Positions 8,994 through 18,620 of a stretch of 64,000 nt of DNA are shown here, piece by piece. Within the stretch, counting starts at the first letter, position 1. Each line of letters opens with the position of its first letter. The stretch spans positions 2,401,501-2,465,500 of the forward strand of contig NZ_AP022853.1 in assembly GCF_011764585.1 (NCBI RefSeq), written 5' to 3'. Source of the DNA: Sulfurimicrobium lacus (lineage in GTDB: Bacteria; Pseudomonadota; Gammaproteobacteria; Burkholderiales; Sulfuricellaceae). Made by a program: the position numbers and the translations under genes. A model generated the notes under the pieces. The model saw only the letters and a program-made list of their open reading frames with translations. It was not told where the DNA came from and did no database searches.

Positions 8994-9746
8994 TCATGCC
9001 GAAACCAGCAGGTTTTTCAGCTTCTTGACCCGGATTTCCTCGATCAACTGCAACAATCCATCCATCTCAAAGGGTTTGTAAAGGCAAGTATAGGCACCGA
9101 CCTTGCGTCCATTCTCGATCGAATCGGCCATTTCCTTGCGGTAACCGGTCATCAGCACCACCGGTTTGCCCGGGTATTGCGCCTGGATATCCTTCATCAT
9201 ATCCACACCGTTCGTCGCGCCCAGATTGAGGTCGAGCAGGACGATGGCAAGCTTGTAGTTCTGATCCAGGTGGCTCAGCACACTCTGCGGTTCGCTCTCC
9301 GTTTCAACCTTGTAGCCCCTCAGTGTCAGGATGTCCTTCAAGGTCCTGCAAAATTCGGGGTCATCGTCCACCACCAGAATGCTCTCCTCCTTGTCCAGCA
9401 GGGAAAGGAAGGACAGGATGATGGGGAAATTGAGCGGTTTGCTCAGAATGGCATAGGCGCCGGCGCGTTTCGCCTCTTCCATGAGATCGTCCGCCGCGTA
9501 GGCACTAACCAGGACGACAGGGAGCTCAGGAACGATCCGCTTCATCTGTTTCAACGCCTCGACACCGTCGATGCCGGGCATCTTGATATCCATCAGCACA
9601 CAATCCGGCGGATCGTTCCTGACCTGCTCCACCCCCTCCTCGCCCGAATATGCGGGAATAGCTTCATGGCCTTTTATTTTCAGGATATCGCAGGTCGTTC
9701 TAACGATACGACGGTCGTCGTCCACTACCAGAATTTTCATTGCCAA
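8994..9746 (-). CDS. Tandem receiver-domain response regulator
   Basis: 250 aa, two complete REC domains and no output domain. REC1 spans 1-120 (ILVVDDD, phosphoacceptor D53 in LMDIKMPG) and REC2 ~127-243 (ILVVDDD, VLLDLNLG, final Lys in LYKPF). It lies 12 nt upstream of the REC-PAS-GGDEF-EAL gene and 47 nt downstream of a kinase. Such stand-alone receivers usually shuttle or sink phosphate in a phosphorelay or act by protein contact. A transcriptional role is unlikely because no DNA-binding part is present. Confidence 0.9.
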   Translation of the reverse strand: MAMKILVVDDDRRIVRTTCDILKIKGHEAIPAYSGEEGVEQVRNDPPDCVLMDIKMPGIDGVEALKQMKRIVPELPVVLVSAYAADDLMEEAKRAGAYAILSKPLNFPIILSFLSLLDKEESILVVDDDPEFCRTLKDILTLRGYKVETESEPQSVLSHLDQNYKLAIVLLDLNLGATNGVDMMKDIQAQYPGKPVVLMTGYRKEMADSIENGRKVGAYTCLYKPFEMDGLLQLIEEIRVKKLKNLLVSA

Positions 9747-9793
9747 CCCCCGCTCTATTTGTTGGGCAAAGCTTCCTGTCTGTAAGTTGCAAC

Positions 9794-11164
9794 TTAATTC
9801 GCACTTGGCAACGTAACGATAAACTCGCTGCCCTTGCCCGGTATGCTTTCCACCCCCACGCTGCCGCCGTTGGCCTGTGTCAGGTTCTTCACCACCACCA
9901 GCCCCAGCCCGACGCGACGCGCCTTGGTGGTGAACATCGGCTGGAACAGGTTGGCTTGATGCTCCTGTGTTATGCCACTACCATTATCCATGATTCGGAC
10001 CGTGACGGTATGGGCGGCTTGGTCTTCGTCTGCTCTGATTTTCAGTTCGCCGCCATCCGGCATGGCTTCCACGGCATTGGTGAACAGGTTCCAGAACACC
10101 TGGCGCATTTGCACCGGATCGACGCGGATGGCGGGCAGAGTCTCCGGAATATCGAGGTGTACGGTGACCGAGGGAGGCACATCGCACTTGCGCAAGACCT
10201 GTTGCATCAACTCCCCGACCTCCACCTTTTCCGGGTGTGGCGTCTTGGTGCGTACCGCATCCAGCAGATCGGACACGATGCGTTCCGCGTCTGCGATCTC
10301 GTCCTTGATGATGCCGAGATATTCCCTGGTGGTATCGTCCGCATCGCTCAACACGGCCTGGAGGAAGTACACGGCATTGTTCATCACGCCCAGCGGGTTG
10401 CGCAGCTCGTGCCCTACCCTGTCCGCCACCTGCCCGAGCAGCGCCAGCTTTTCCTTGCGTACCAGTTCATCCTGGGCCTGCAAGCGCGCAGCGCTTGCTT
10501 CCCTGCGCTCTGCGGCCCAACTGCGCGCAGACCTGATGGCAAAAAACCATGTCGCGAGTAGCAACAGCGTACCCACGGCATTTACAGCCGCCAACCAAAA
10601 AGACAGAACGCGACGATTCAATACATCTTCCTCAATCATGGCCGTTGCCGCCTTGACGGTTTTTTCCATGCCATCCGCGTACACTATCTTTAATCTCAGG
10701 TATTCCGGGCTGTTCAGGAGATTCAAGGCATCCTGCCGTTTGCCCTGATGCACCAACGCGAAAGCCTGCCGTTCCATGCTCACCAAGGCGAGATTCGCTT
10801 CATCCGTTTCAGCTACAAACCGTTCTATTTCCGATCGCGGAAGTATGGCTCTTACCTTGTCGATCTCCATCGTCAGCTGCGGATCGAATGCGTCATATCT
10901 TTTTTCGTTGACCAAATCGCCCGTTGCAGCAGCCATGCGCGCCGACATGGTCAGCACCTCGTCGAACAGCATGATGCGACCGACACTCTCGGTAAGGGTC
11001 ACATGCTTCCTCGACATGACTTCATATTGGTGATGCATCTGCCACGACTGCCATCCACTGAAAACAGTGATCGTTATACTGATCACGAATGCGGCAGCGA
11101 AAAGCCGTAGCGGAAAGTCCTGCCTGCCTGAGAAATGTCGCCGAATCAATGAGATGCTGCTCAT
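9794..11164 (-). CDS. Membrane sensor histidine kinase
   Basis: 456 aa. TM1 ~20-39, an alpha-helical periplasmic sensor ~40-185 rich in Leu/Met/Glu (four-helix-bundle type), TM2 ~187-210, HisKA with H252 in GHELRNPLGVMNN, and an HATPase with N (FWNLFTNAVEAM), G1 (DNGSG) and G2 (GLGLVVVKN) boxes. No receiver. Its ATG overlaps the stop of the preceding kinase (ATGA at 11164-11161). The kinase core is nearly the same as in the next two upstream kinases, so these are recent paralogues with different sensors. The ligand is unknown. Confidence 0.92.
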   Translation of the reverse strand: MSSISLIRRHFSGRQDFPLRLFAAAFVISITITVFSGWQSWQMHHQYEVMSRKHVTLTESVGRIMLFDEVLTMSARMAAATGDLVNEKRYDAFDPQLTMEIDKVRAILPRSEIERFVAETDEANLALVSMERQAFALVHQGKRQDALNLLNSPEYLRLKIVYADGMEKTVKAATAMIEEDVLNRRVLSFWLAAVNAVGTLLLLATWFFAIRSARSWAAERREASAARLQAQDELVRKEKLALLGQVADRVGHELRNPLGVMNNAVYFLQAVLSDADDTTREYLGIIKDEIADAERIVSDLLDAVRTKTPHPEKVEVGELMQQVLRKCDVPPSVTVHLDIPETLPAIRVDPVQMRQVFWNLFTNAVEAMPDGGELKIRADEDQAAHTVTVRIMDNGSGITQEHQANLFQPMFTTKARRVGLGLVVVKNLTQANGGSVGVESIPGKGSEFIVTLPSAN

Positions 11165-12951
11165 ATCGAAATATCCCTTTCAGGCGCGGTCGGAAGAGTG
11201 ATGGTAACCAGGGTTCCCTTGGCCGGCGCGCTCTGCACCTCGACCGTGCCGCTGTTGGCCTCGATCAGGTTCTTCGCCACCACCAGCCCCAGGCCGATGC
11301 CTCGGGCCTTGGTGGTGAACAGGGGCTGGAACAGCCTGGCCATGTTTTCAGGCGTAATGCCGTTGGCACTGTCACGGACGTCGAGGGCGACAGCCGTCCC
11401 GCCTTCGATTTCTGCGGCACTGAATTCCAGTATCCCGCCCTCCGGCATGGCATCCACCGCGTTGATGACCAGATTCTCCAGCACCTGTTGTAACTGAATA
11501 GCATCGACCCGCACAGCGGGAAGCGTTTCTGGAATATCCAGGGTGATGCTCACGCGGGAGGGCAAGGCGCATTTGCGCAAAACCTCCCCGACCAGATACG
11601 CCACTTCGTGCGCGGCAAGGTCAGGGGGACGGGTGCTCACCGCATTCATCAGTTCGGCCACGATTCGTTCCGAGCGGGCGATCTCGTCCCGGATGATGCC
11701 CAGGTACTCCTTGACGCTGTCGTCGCCCTCATCGAGCATCGACTGGAGGAAATACACCGCGTTGTTCATCACGCCCAAGGGGTTGCGCAGTTCGTGCCCC
11801 ACGCTGCTCGCTACCTGCCCCAGCATCGCCAGCTTCCCTTTGCGCACCAGTTCTTCCTGCGCCTCCCGCAACTTGCTGACCATGACGTTGAAGCTGTCGG
11901 CCAACGCGCCGAATTCGTCCTTGCTGCGCACCACCACCTTATGGTCCAAATGCCCCTGTTCAACCTGCCTCACCCCCTCGACAAGTTCCGCCAACGGTCG
12001 GAGGAACCTGCGCCCAAGGATGGCAAACAGCACAGCCACCACGAGCAGCACGCCGAACACCAGCAACGTGGTCTCCATCGCCATTTTTCTGATCGGGGCA
12101 AAAACTTTATTTGACGGCTGTTCCAGCAACAATCGCCATCCACTGCCGTGGTAGTCCTGCACCCCGCTTTGCGCTGCTTCTACCTTCAGGGTCTCTTCTT
12201 CGCCGTGGGTGTGGCCAGAAGCGATGGCATACCCGGCCTTTGCGTCTCCTGCATCCACCTGCTTCATGGAGGGCATGAATACCAGATTGAAGGGGTCGTT
12301 GCTGCGCTTCGCAATTATGGACCCTTCGCGATTCAGCAGGTGTACCCAGGCAGCCGGGTCCACACGGTCGAGGATGCCCTGCACTACTGCCCAGCGGTAA
12401 TGGGCGACCACCACGCCCACCACTTTGCGCCGATCGGCGTTCCCATAAACGGGCGCCGCAAAGATCACTACCGGTATCCCTGTGCGGCGGCGAACCAGCC
12501 GGTCCGAATAGTAGATTTCGCCTTTCAGAGCGCGCCGGAAGGCGGGCTCGCTGGTAACATAGGCCGAAATGGCCGCTTCATCGCCCAGCGGTTTGGGTGC
12601 GAAAACGGCGCGTCCGCTTGCATCGAACACCGTGAGCGCATCCCATGGGCCCGTCAGGGTTTCCCGCTCTTCCAGTTCTTCCTCCACCATCCTTTCCCTG
12701 GAGCTATCGGCGTGGAACTCGAGAAACCCGGCCAGCAGCTCATCGGCTGCGATCGCTCTGACGTCCTGATAGGCATGGTGCATGGCGGTATCGATCTCGC
12801 GCATGACGCTTCCGGCACTCCGGACCTGATCGTGGATGATGTGCTCCTGCAATACTGCGCGCGCCTTGAAGAACACGGCAGCGCCAAGCAATGGTCCGAT
12901 GAGCAGCGCCGCCGCTGCAGCGCTCAGCCCGATTTTGCTGGCGAAACGCAT
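11161..12951 (-). CDS. Cache-HAMP sensor histidine kinase
   Basis: 596 aa. TM1 ~7-30, a large periplasmic region ~31-290 with the look of a double Cache small-molecule sensor (LTVFDASGRAVFAP; a YYSDRLVRRRTGIPVV strand pattern; WVHLLNREGSIIAK), TM2 ~293-315, HAMP ~315-370, HisKA with H386 (GHELRNPLGVMNN), and an HATPase with NLVINAVDAMPEGG and GIGLGLVVAKN. The gene starts directly at the stop of the upstream kinase (TAAATG) and overlaps the next one by 4 nt. This supports a single transcript and equal stoichiometry of the kinases. Confidence 0.92.
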   Translation of the reverse strand: MRFASKIGLSAAAAALLIGPLLGAAVFFKARAVLQEHIIHDQVRSAGSVMREIDTAMHHAYQDVRAIAADELLAGFLEFHADSSRERMVEEELEERETLTGPWDALTVFDASGRAVFAPKPLGDEAAISAYVTSEPAFRRALKGEIYYSDRLVRRRTGIPVVIFAAPVYGNADRRKVVGVVVAHYRWAVVQGILDRVDPAAWVHLLNREGSIIAKRSNDPFNLVFMPSMKQVDAGDAKAGYAIASGHTHGEEETLKVEAAQSGVQDYHGSGWRLLLEQPSNKVFAPIRKMAMETTLLVFGVLLVVAVLFAILGRRFLRPLAELVEGVRQVEQGHLDHKVVVRSKDEFGALADSFNVMVSKLREAQEELVRKGKLAMLGQVASSVGHELRNPLGVMNNAVYFLQSMLDEGDDSVKEYLGIIRDEIARSERIVAELMNAVSTRPPDLAAHEVAYLVGEVLRKCALPSRVSITLDIPETLPAVRVDAIQLQQVLENLVINAVDAMPEGGILEFSAAEIEGGTAVALDVRDSANGITPENMARLFQPLFTTKARGIGLGLVVAKNLIEANSGTVEVQSAPAKGTLVTITLPTAPERDISI

Positions 12952-15900
12952 TTACGCCTCCTCGACCGGCGAACTGACGCAAGGCAGTGTGATGGAGAAA
13001 ACCGTTCCCCTGCCCTGCTCGCTCTCTACTTCGATCCTCCCGCCATTGGCCTCGGTCAGGTTTTTCACCACCACCAGTCCCAGGCCGATGCCCCGCGCCT
13101 TGGTGGTGTACAGGGGCTGGAACAGTCTCGCCACCTGCTCAGGCGGGATGCCGCAGCCGGTATCCCGAATGCTTACGGTAATGGCCTTTCCTTCGTCAGC
13201 CGTGGTGGCCCGGATTTCCAGCGTGCCGCCTTCTGCCATGGCGTCGATGCCGTTGCTGATCAGGTTGCGGAACACCTGCTGCACTTGCAGTGGGTCAACC
13301 TGCAAGGATGGAAGCGTCGCCGGGATTTCCAGTTGGACGGCAACGGAGGCGGGAACGGCGAGCTTGCGCAGAATCTGGTTGATCAAATCCCCAACCCCGA
13401 CCACTTCGGGCTGGGGCGGTTTGGTCCTAACCGAATCCAGCAGGTCTGAAACGATGCGATCGGCCGCGGCAATCTCGGTCTTGATCATGCCCAGGTATTC
13501 CTTGACGGTGTCGTCCGCCTCGGAAAGCACCGTCTGCAGAAAATACACCGCGTTGTTCATCACCCCCAGGGGGTTGCGCAACTCGTGGCCGACACTGCCC
13601 GCCACCTGACCCAGCACGGCCAGCTTTTCCTTGCGCACCAGGTCCTCCTGGGCGACGAGGAGCTGCTGCGTGCGCTCTTTTACCTTTTCCTCAAGTTCTT
13701 CGTTCAGCCGCCGGATTTCTTCTTCGACCTGTTTGCGCTCCGTTATGTCGCGAACGATATTCAGCAGGTAGGGGCGGTCGAGTTCGATAAGCCTTGAGCT
13801 GACCTCCACCGGGAAGGTCGAACCATCACGGCGCCGGTGAATGGCTTCGAAGCGTGCGGCGCCCGTGTTGCGCAGTTGTTCCTGGATCAACCGGGTGGCA
13901 TCCGGACCGAAGAACGGGTCGATATCGACAACCCCCATCGTGAGCAGTTCCTCGCGGCTGTAACCCAGGTCGGCGCACTCCTTCTGGTTCACATCGAGGA
14001 AGCGCAGGTTGGCAGGATCGAGGACTTCGACGGCCTCGCTGGAATTGTCGAGCAGCGTGCGGAAGAGCCTCAGTTCCGTCTCCGCCCGCTTGCGTTCGGT
14101 GACATCATGAAAGATGCCGACCAGACAAGGCCGTCCCGCCAGAAGCAGGGGAGACGTACTGATATCGGCAAAAAACACCGATCCGTCCTTGCGCATCACC
14201 GGCAGGTCATGCTGCCCCTGTATCTCGCCATTCATCTGGCGTTCAAACTGCCTTTGCACTTCAGGAAGCGCATCCTGGGGGTGGATGTCTTCCAGGCCAA
14301 GCTGGTACAGCTCGTCCCGCTGGTAGCCCAGCATGTTGCAGATCGCGCGATTGGCGGTTACGAACTTGTGCGTCAGTCCATCCGCCACCAGGATGCCGTC
14401 GACGGCGGAGTCGAGTATGGTCCTGAATTTTCGTTCGGATTCTTCCAACGCCTGCGCGGCCAGTTTGCGTGCGGTGATGTCTTCGTAAACACCCAGCACA
14501 CCGATGGATTCATCAACCTCGTTGACCAGCGGCACTTTGGACGAGCGCAACCAGATTTCCCCTCCGTCCGGCGTCGTCTGCGGCTCATCGTAGGATATCT
14601 TGGGTGTATTGGTATCCATCACCAGACGATCGTCGGCTCGATACATTTCAGCTTGATCTTTCCAGCTCATATCGAAGTCGCTCTTGCCGATCAATTCGTC
14701 TGGACGGCTCAATCCTGCGTCTTTCGCAAACAAGGTGTTGCAGCCCTGGTAGCGTAATTCGCGGTCTTTCCAGAAGACGCGCATGGGAATGGTCTCGATG
14801 ATCTGTGAAGTCAGTTCCTGCTGCTTGCTGATTTTTTCTTCCGCCAGCTTGCGCTCGGTAATGTCCTGCCACATGCCCACCAAATAATTCGCTGTGCCGT
14901 TCTCAGGCCGTATCAACCTCAGGGAGTCGAGTATCCAGCGATAATTTCCGTCAGCATGCTGCCAGCGGTATTCGTAGGCGTGCATGCCCTTTTCATACAG
15001 AATGGGCATCTCGGCGGCAATCCGCGGTGCATCGTCGGGGTGGATACGCTTGATCCATAAATCGCTTTCTTCGATGAAATGCCTCGGGGCATAACCGGTG
15101 AAAGCCACAACGTTATGGGACATATATGTCACCGCATAATCGCCTTCCGCTCTGCAGCGGTAAACAGCGATCGGCAAAGAATCGAGCAGGATCGACAATT
15201 GTTCGTTAGCCGCCTGGAGTTCCCGATCGGCCTCCCTCCGTTCCGCCAGTTCCTCCCCCAACAGCAAGTTCGCCTTTTCCAGCTCCGCAGTGCGTTGGAC
15301 CACCTCCCCTTCCAGATCCTGACGGTGTTGCGCCAGTGCGTCATCCCGTATCTGGATTTGCCCCAGCATGTCATTTAATCCCTGGGCCAGTGCTCCCAGT
15401 TCATCCTTGCCATGAATTTCCGCCCTCAGCGTATAGTTTTTTTCTCTCGACACGGCCTCCATCAGGCCGAGCAGCCTGCCCATGGGCTCCGTAATGGCCG
15501 GATGCGCGTAGTTAATCAGTATCGTCGCCAGGCCCATTCCTCCCAACGCGGCAGCAACCAGTAGTGCCACGCTCCACGCCATTTGCCGATATATTGTCTC
15601 CAGACTGGAACGCACTTGAAGCGTGCCGACGCGTTCGTCCTCAAAAAAGATCGGGTGAAACACGTCAAGGTGCGTGGACGTAAAGACATGCTGCTCTTGG
15701 ATCGGCGGGTAATAGGGAGGCGGGGGCTTCCGTCCATTCGGCAAAAACTGAGCGAAAACCTTGCCCTGTCTGTCATACAGCGTGGCGAACTCGATGTTGG
15801 AGAAGTGCTCCAGTGCTTCCAGTGTCTGGCTGGCAGACTTCGGATCGTTGGAAATCAGGGCCAACGTGGTGTTGGTGCCGACGATGCTCGCTTGGCTGTG

Positions 15901-16077
15901 GGTGGCTTCCTCCAATTCCGAGTGAAGCAGGAACCACTGGTGGAATATCGATACAAGGGCAACAAAAAGCAAGGCCACGCCCGCCGACAGGATGGTAATG
16001 ACGGTAAGCTTGCGGCGAATGGGCATGTTTCGAAACAAATTGGACAGACTCATTGCTTCCTTCCCGAATTGCATCAA
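12952..16077 (-). CDS. Multi-PAS membrane histidine kinase
   Basis: 1041 aa. TM1 ~20-50, a periplasmic sensor of about 120 residues, TM2 ~165-190, HAMP, a coiled coil (~245-285), then four PAS/PAC units starting near SILLDSLPIAVYRC, IIETIPMRVFWKD, FRTILDSAVDGIL and LFRTLLDNSSEAVEV. Another coiled coil, HisKA (GHELRNPLGVMNN) and HATPase (NLISNGIDAMAEGG, GIGLGLVVVKN) follow. An alternative start is the second Met or Met9. The kinase module repeats that of the two downstream genes. The stacked PAS domains suggest integration of periplasmic and cytoplasmic (redox, light or metabolite) cues. Confidence 0.92.
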   Translation of the reverse strand: MMQFGKEAMSLSNLFRNMPIRRKLTVITILSAGVALLFVALVSIFHQWFLLHSELEEATHSQASIVGTNTTLALISNDPKSASQTLEALEHFSNIEFATLYDRQGKVFAQFLPNGRKPPPPYYPPIQEQHVFTSTHLDVFHPIFFEDERVGTLQVRSSLETIYRQMAWSVALLVAAALGGMGLATILINYAHPAITEPMGRLLGLMEAVSREKNYTLRAEIHGKDELGALAQGLNDMLGQIQIRDDALAQHRQDLEGEVVQRTAELEKANLLLGEELAERREADRELQAANEQLSILLDSLPIAVYRCRAEGDYAVTYMSHNVVAFTGYAPRHFIEESDLWIKRIHPDDAPRIAAEMPILYEKGMHAYEYRWQHADGNYRWILDSLRLIRPENGTANYLVGMWQDITERKLAEEKISKQQELTSQIIETIPMRVFWKDRELRYQGCNTLFAKDAGLSRPDELIGKSDFDMSWKDQAEMYRADDRLVMDTNTPKISYDEPQTTPDGGEIWLRSSKVPLVNEVDESIGVLGVYEDITARKLAAQALEESERKFRTILDSAVDGILVADGLTHKFVTANRAICNMLGYQRDELYQLGLEDIHPQDALPEVQRQFERQMNGEIQGQHDLPVMRKDGSVFFADISTSPLLLAGRPCLVGIFHDVTERKRAETELRLFRTLLDNSSEAVEVLDPANLRFLDVNQKECADLGYSREELLTMGVVDIDPFFGPDATRLIQEQLRNTGAARFEAIHRRRDGSTFPVEVSSRLIELDRPYLLNIVRDITERKQVEEEIRRLNEELEEKVKERTQQLLVAQEDLVRKEKLAVLGQVAGSVGHELRNPLGVMNNAVYFLQTVLSEADDTVKEYLGMIKTEIAAADRIVSDLLDSVRTKPPQPEVVGVGDLINQILRKLAVPASVAVQLEIPATLPSLQVDPLQVQQVFRNLISNGIDAMAEGGTLEIRATTADEGKAITVSIRDTGCGIPPEQVARLFQPLYTTKARGIGLGLVVVKNLTEANGGRIEVESEQGRGTVFSITLPCVSSPVEEA

Positions 16078-16116
16078 ATTTCAACTGAACCGCGACGCGC
16101 CGCTGTTTCCTGGATA

Positions 16117-17706
16117 TTACGCGGGCTGCTTCACCGGCAGCCAGATGCGGAATATCGTACCCTTGCCTTCATTGCTCTCCACCTCGATCCGGCCGTGGTG
16201 CTTCTGAATGATGCTGTAGGAAACCGACAGTCCCAGTCCGGTCCCCTTGCCGACGGGCTTGGTAGTAAAAAACGGCTCGAAAATCCGTTTCAGATTTTCC
16301 GGCGGAATGCCTTTGCCGGTGTCAAAAATCTCGATCCACACCTGATCGCCCATGGTTCCTGTGCGGATGGTGATGGTGCCGTGTGTTTCAATCGCCTGGG
16401 CCGCATTCACCAGCAGGTTCATGAACACCTGATTCAACTGGGAAAGCAAACACTCGACACGTGGCAGATCGCCGTACGTCTTATCCACCTGGCACTTGTA
16501 CTTGAGTTCGTTGCTGATGACGTTGAGCGTACTTTCGATTCCCAGGTGGATATCTTCATTGGCCCACTTTTCTTCAACACTGATGCGGGAAAAGTCCTTG
16601 AGATCCTGGACGATCTTCGTCACCCGCCCGATGCCCTCCAGGGATTCGGCCAGGAGGGACGTCACGTCCTGCTTCATGAACGCAAGGTCGACACGCTTTT
16701 TCAAGTCGTTGACCTCGGCAAAATATCCCGCCTTTTCCGGCAAGCCAGCTTGTGTGCGCTCGTAGGCATCCAGGATATCCATAAAATCATTGACGTAATC
16801 GCGGAGGGACGCCAGATTCGAATTGACAAAGCCCACCGGATTGTTGATTTCATGGGCCACACCAGCCGCCAGCACCCCGATGGATGCCATTTTTTCCGCC
16901 TGTAACAATTGGCTTTGGGCTTGCTCCAGCTTGGAATTCATTTCGATCAGGCGGGCATTCATCCGCTCCACTTCCTCCAGCCGCACCCGGGCTTCGGTCT
17001 CGGCACGCTTGCGTTCGGAAATATCCAGCAACTGGAGACGAACCAGGTTGCTTTCCCGGACATAATGGATATGCTTTTCGAACGTAGTCCCTTCGACCAT
17101 AAGCTCCCTCACCACTTCCGAACGCCTCCCTTCGCGAAAGTCACCGAACAGTTCCTCCACGCCCGCAAGCACGGGGTGCTTCAGTCCCATCTCTATCAGG
17201 TTCGGAAACAGCTTCTCCGCCATCGGGTTGAGATAGGTCACGCTGCCGTCGAGGTCGAGCTCAATCACCGGATTAGGGTTAAGCCTGGGATGGGATGCCA
17301 GCCGCAGAATCTCCTCCTGGGCATGCTGCCGTTCGATACCGTGCCTGATGTTCAGCAGCAGATCGTCCATCTGGTAGGGCTTGAGGATGTAGGAAAACGC
17401 CCCCTTTCGGGTCGCCTCGATGGCGGTATCAATCGAGGCGTGACCGGTCAGGATGATCGCTTCCGTCAGGGGGGAAACAGTCTTGATGCGCGCCATCACT
17501 TCCAGTCCGGTCATGTCCGGCAGCATCAGGTCGATCAGCGCCAGGGCAATTTTATCCTGCTCCATGGCAGCCAGTGCCTCGGCACCGGTCCCCGCGACGA
17601 TGTTCGCATAACCCTTGACCCGCAGGATGTCGGAAAGCGTTTTCCGAAGATTCGGATCGTCGTCGACAACCAGGATTTTGGCGTTTCCTATCAACGTGCC
17701 CATCAT
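16117..17706 (-). CDS. REC-PAS hybrid histidine kinase, first gene of operon
   Basis: 529 aa, soluble. Receiver ~8-128 (phosphoacceptor D59 in LIDLMLPD), PAS ~145-225 ([19 protein letters not shown]), a coiled coil, HisKA with [18 protein letters not shown], and an HATPase with [20 protein letters not shown] and [10 protein letters not shown]. The kinase core is the HEINNP type, different from the three HELRNP kinases downstream, but its REC-PAS front end closely resembles that of the REC-PAS-GGDEF-EAL protein at the other end of the operon. The promoter should lie in 17707-17888, shared divergently with the amidoligase operon. I could not point to a specific -35/-10. Confidence 0.92.
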   Translation of the reverse strand: MMGTLIGNAKILVVDDDPNLRKTLSDILRVKGYANIVAGTGAEALAAMEQDKIALALIDLMLPDMTGLEVMARIKTVSPLTEAIILTGHASIDTAIEATRKGAFSYILKPYQMDDLLLNIRHGIERQHAQEEILRLASHPRLNPNPVIELDLDGSVTYLNPMAEKLFPNLIEMGLKHPVLAGVEELFGDFREGRRSEVVRELMVEGTTFEKHIHYVRESNLVRLQLLDISERKRAETEARVRLEEVERMNARLIEMNSKLEQAQSQLLQAEKMASIGVLAAGVAHEINNPVGFVNSNLASLRDYVNDFMDILDAYERTQAGLPEKAGYFAEVNDLKKRVDLAFMKQDVTSLLAESLEGIGRVTKIVQDLKDFSRISVEEKWANEDIHLGIESTLNVISNELKYKCQVDKTYGDLPRVECLLSQLNQVFMNLLVNAAQAIETHGTITIRTGTMGDQVWIEIFDTGKGIPPENLKRIFEPFFTTKPVGKGTGLGLSVSYSIIQKHHGRIEVESNEGKGTIFRIWLPVKQPA

Positions 17707-17888
17707 ATTTTCCCTTGTCGAAACTACCGGCTTCAGGAGGCGATAGTTCAGTAATTATTATCAACGCAACATTACACTGCATTCACATGGAATATGAAGC
17801 GATAAATATCCGTTATTTTCTTCAGCTAATACTCGGAGTACGCTAGGGAAGCTAAAACATACCGCGTCTTTCTCTTTGTGAGGAAAAC

Positions 17889-18620
17889 ATGTATCCGCTC
17901 ACGCTACGCTTACCGGTCGGGATGCTGCCACAGCCGGACGAAACGACCTGCGGCCCTACCTGTCTGCATAGCATCTATCGCTACTGGGGCGAGGATGCGC
18001 AGCTTCCGGACATTATCGCCCGCACCCGCAAGATGGAACTGGGTGGCACTTTCGCGATTTTTCTGGCCTGCGATGCGCTGCTCCAAGGCTACCAGGCCAC
18101 CATTTATACCTACAACCTGACGGTGTTCGACCCTACCTGGTTTGTGCCGGGCGTGGACATCGCGGAGCGCCTGCAGCGGCAGCGGGAGTCGAAAACCGAC
18201 GCCCGGCTGCACTACGTCACCGAGGGCTACCTGGAATTCCTGAGCCTGGGCGGGCAGTTGCGCCTGAACGATCTCTCGCGCCCCCTTCTGCGCGGCCTGT
18301 TGCGCCGCAATCTGCCCATCCTCACCGGTTTGAGCTCCACTTACCTGTACCGCGCCGCGCGGGAATACGGGCCGAACGACGAGCCTGACGACGTGCGCGG
18401 CTTGCCGGCAGGCCATTTCGTCGTGATCGCGGGTTATGACCGGGCAAAACACACCGTCCTGGTGGTCGATCCTTACGGGCTGCATCCTTACGGCCCGTCG
18501 CACGAGTACTGGATCAACATCGATCGCGTGCTCGGCGCCGTGCTGCTGGGCATCGTCACCCACGACGCCAATCTGCTGGTGATCCATCCACCGGGGCATC
18601 CGTCCCAAGGCAAGCCGTGA
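17889..18620 (+). CDS. C39-like papain-fold protein of amidoligase operon
   Basis: 243 aa, no signal peptide. N-terminal QPDETTCGPTCL gives the Gln and catalytic Cys of a C39-type cysteine peptidase. The His is in GHFVVIAGYD and the Asp/Asn position in VLVVDPYG. Between them the protein is all-helical and lacks ABC-transporter domains, so it is not a bacteriocin exporter. A ribosome site TGAGGAAAAC precedes the ATG, and the stop overlaps the next GTG by 4 nt. Known family chemistry is amide-bond hydrolysis. In this operon it may trim, or transfer, the product of the two ligases. That role is inference. Confidence 0.8.
   Translation: MYPLTLRLPVGMLPQPDETTCGPTCLHSIYRYWGEDAQLPDIIARTRKMELGGTFAIFLACDALLQGYQATIYTYNLTVFDPTWFVPGVDIAERLQRQRESKTDARLHYVTEGYLEFLSLGGQLRLNDLSRPLLRGLLRRNLPILTGLSSTYLYRAAREYGPNDEPDDVRGLPAGHFVVIAGYDRAKHTVLVVDPYGLHPYGPSHEYWINIDRVLGAVLLGIVTHDANLLVIHPPGHPSQGKP

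Noticed and set aside
15583..16905. 440-codon open frame on the plus strand, opposite two kinases
   Set aside because: Crosses the boundary of two genuine genes on the other strand and has no motif.
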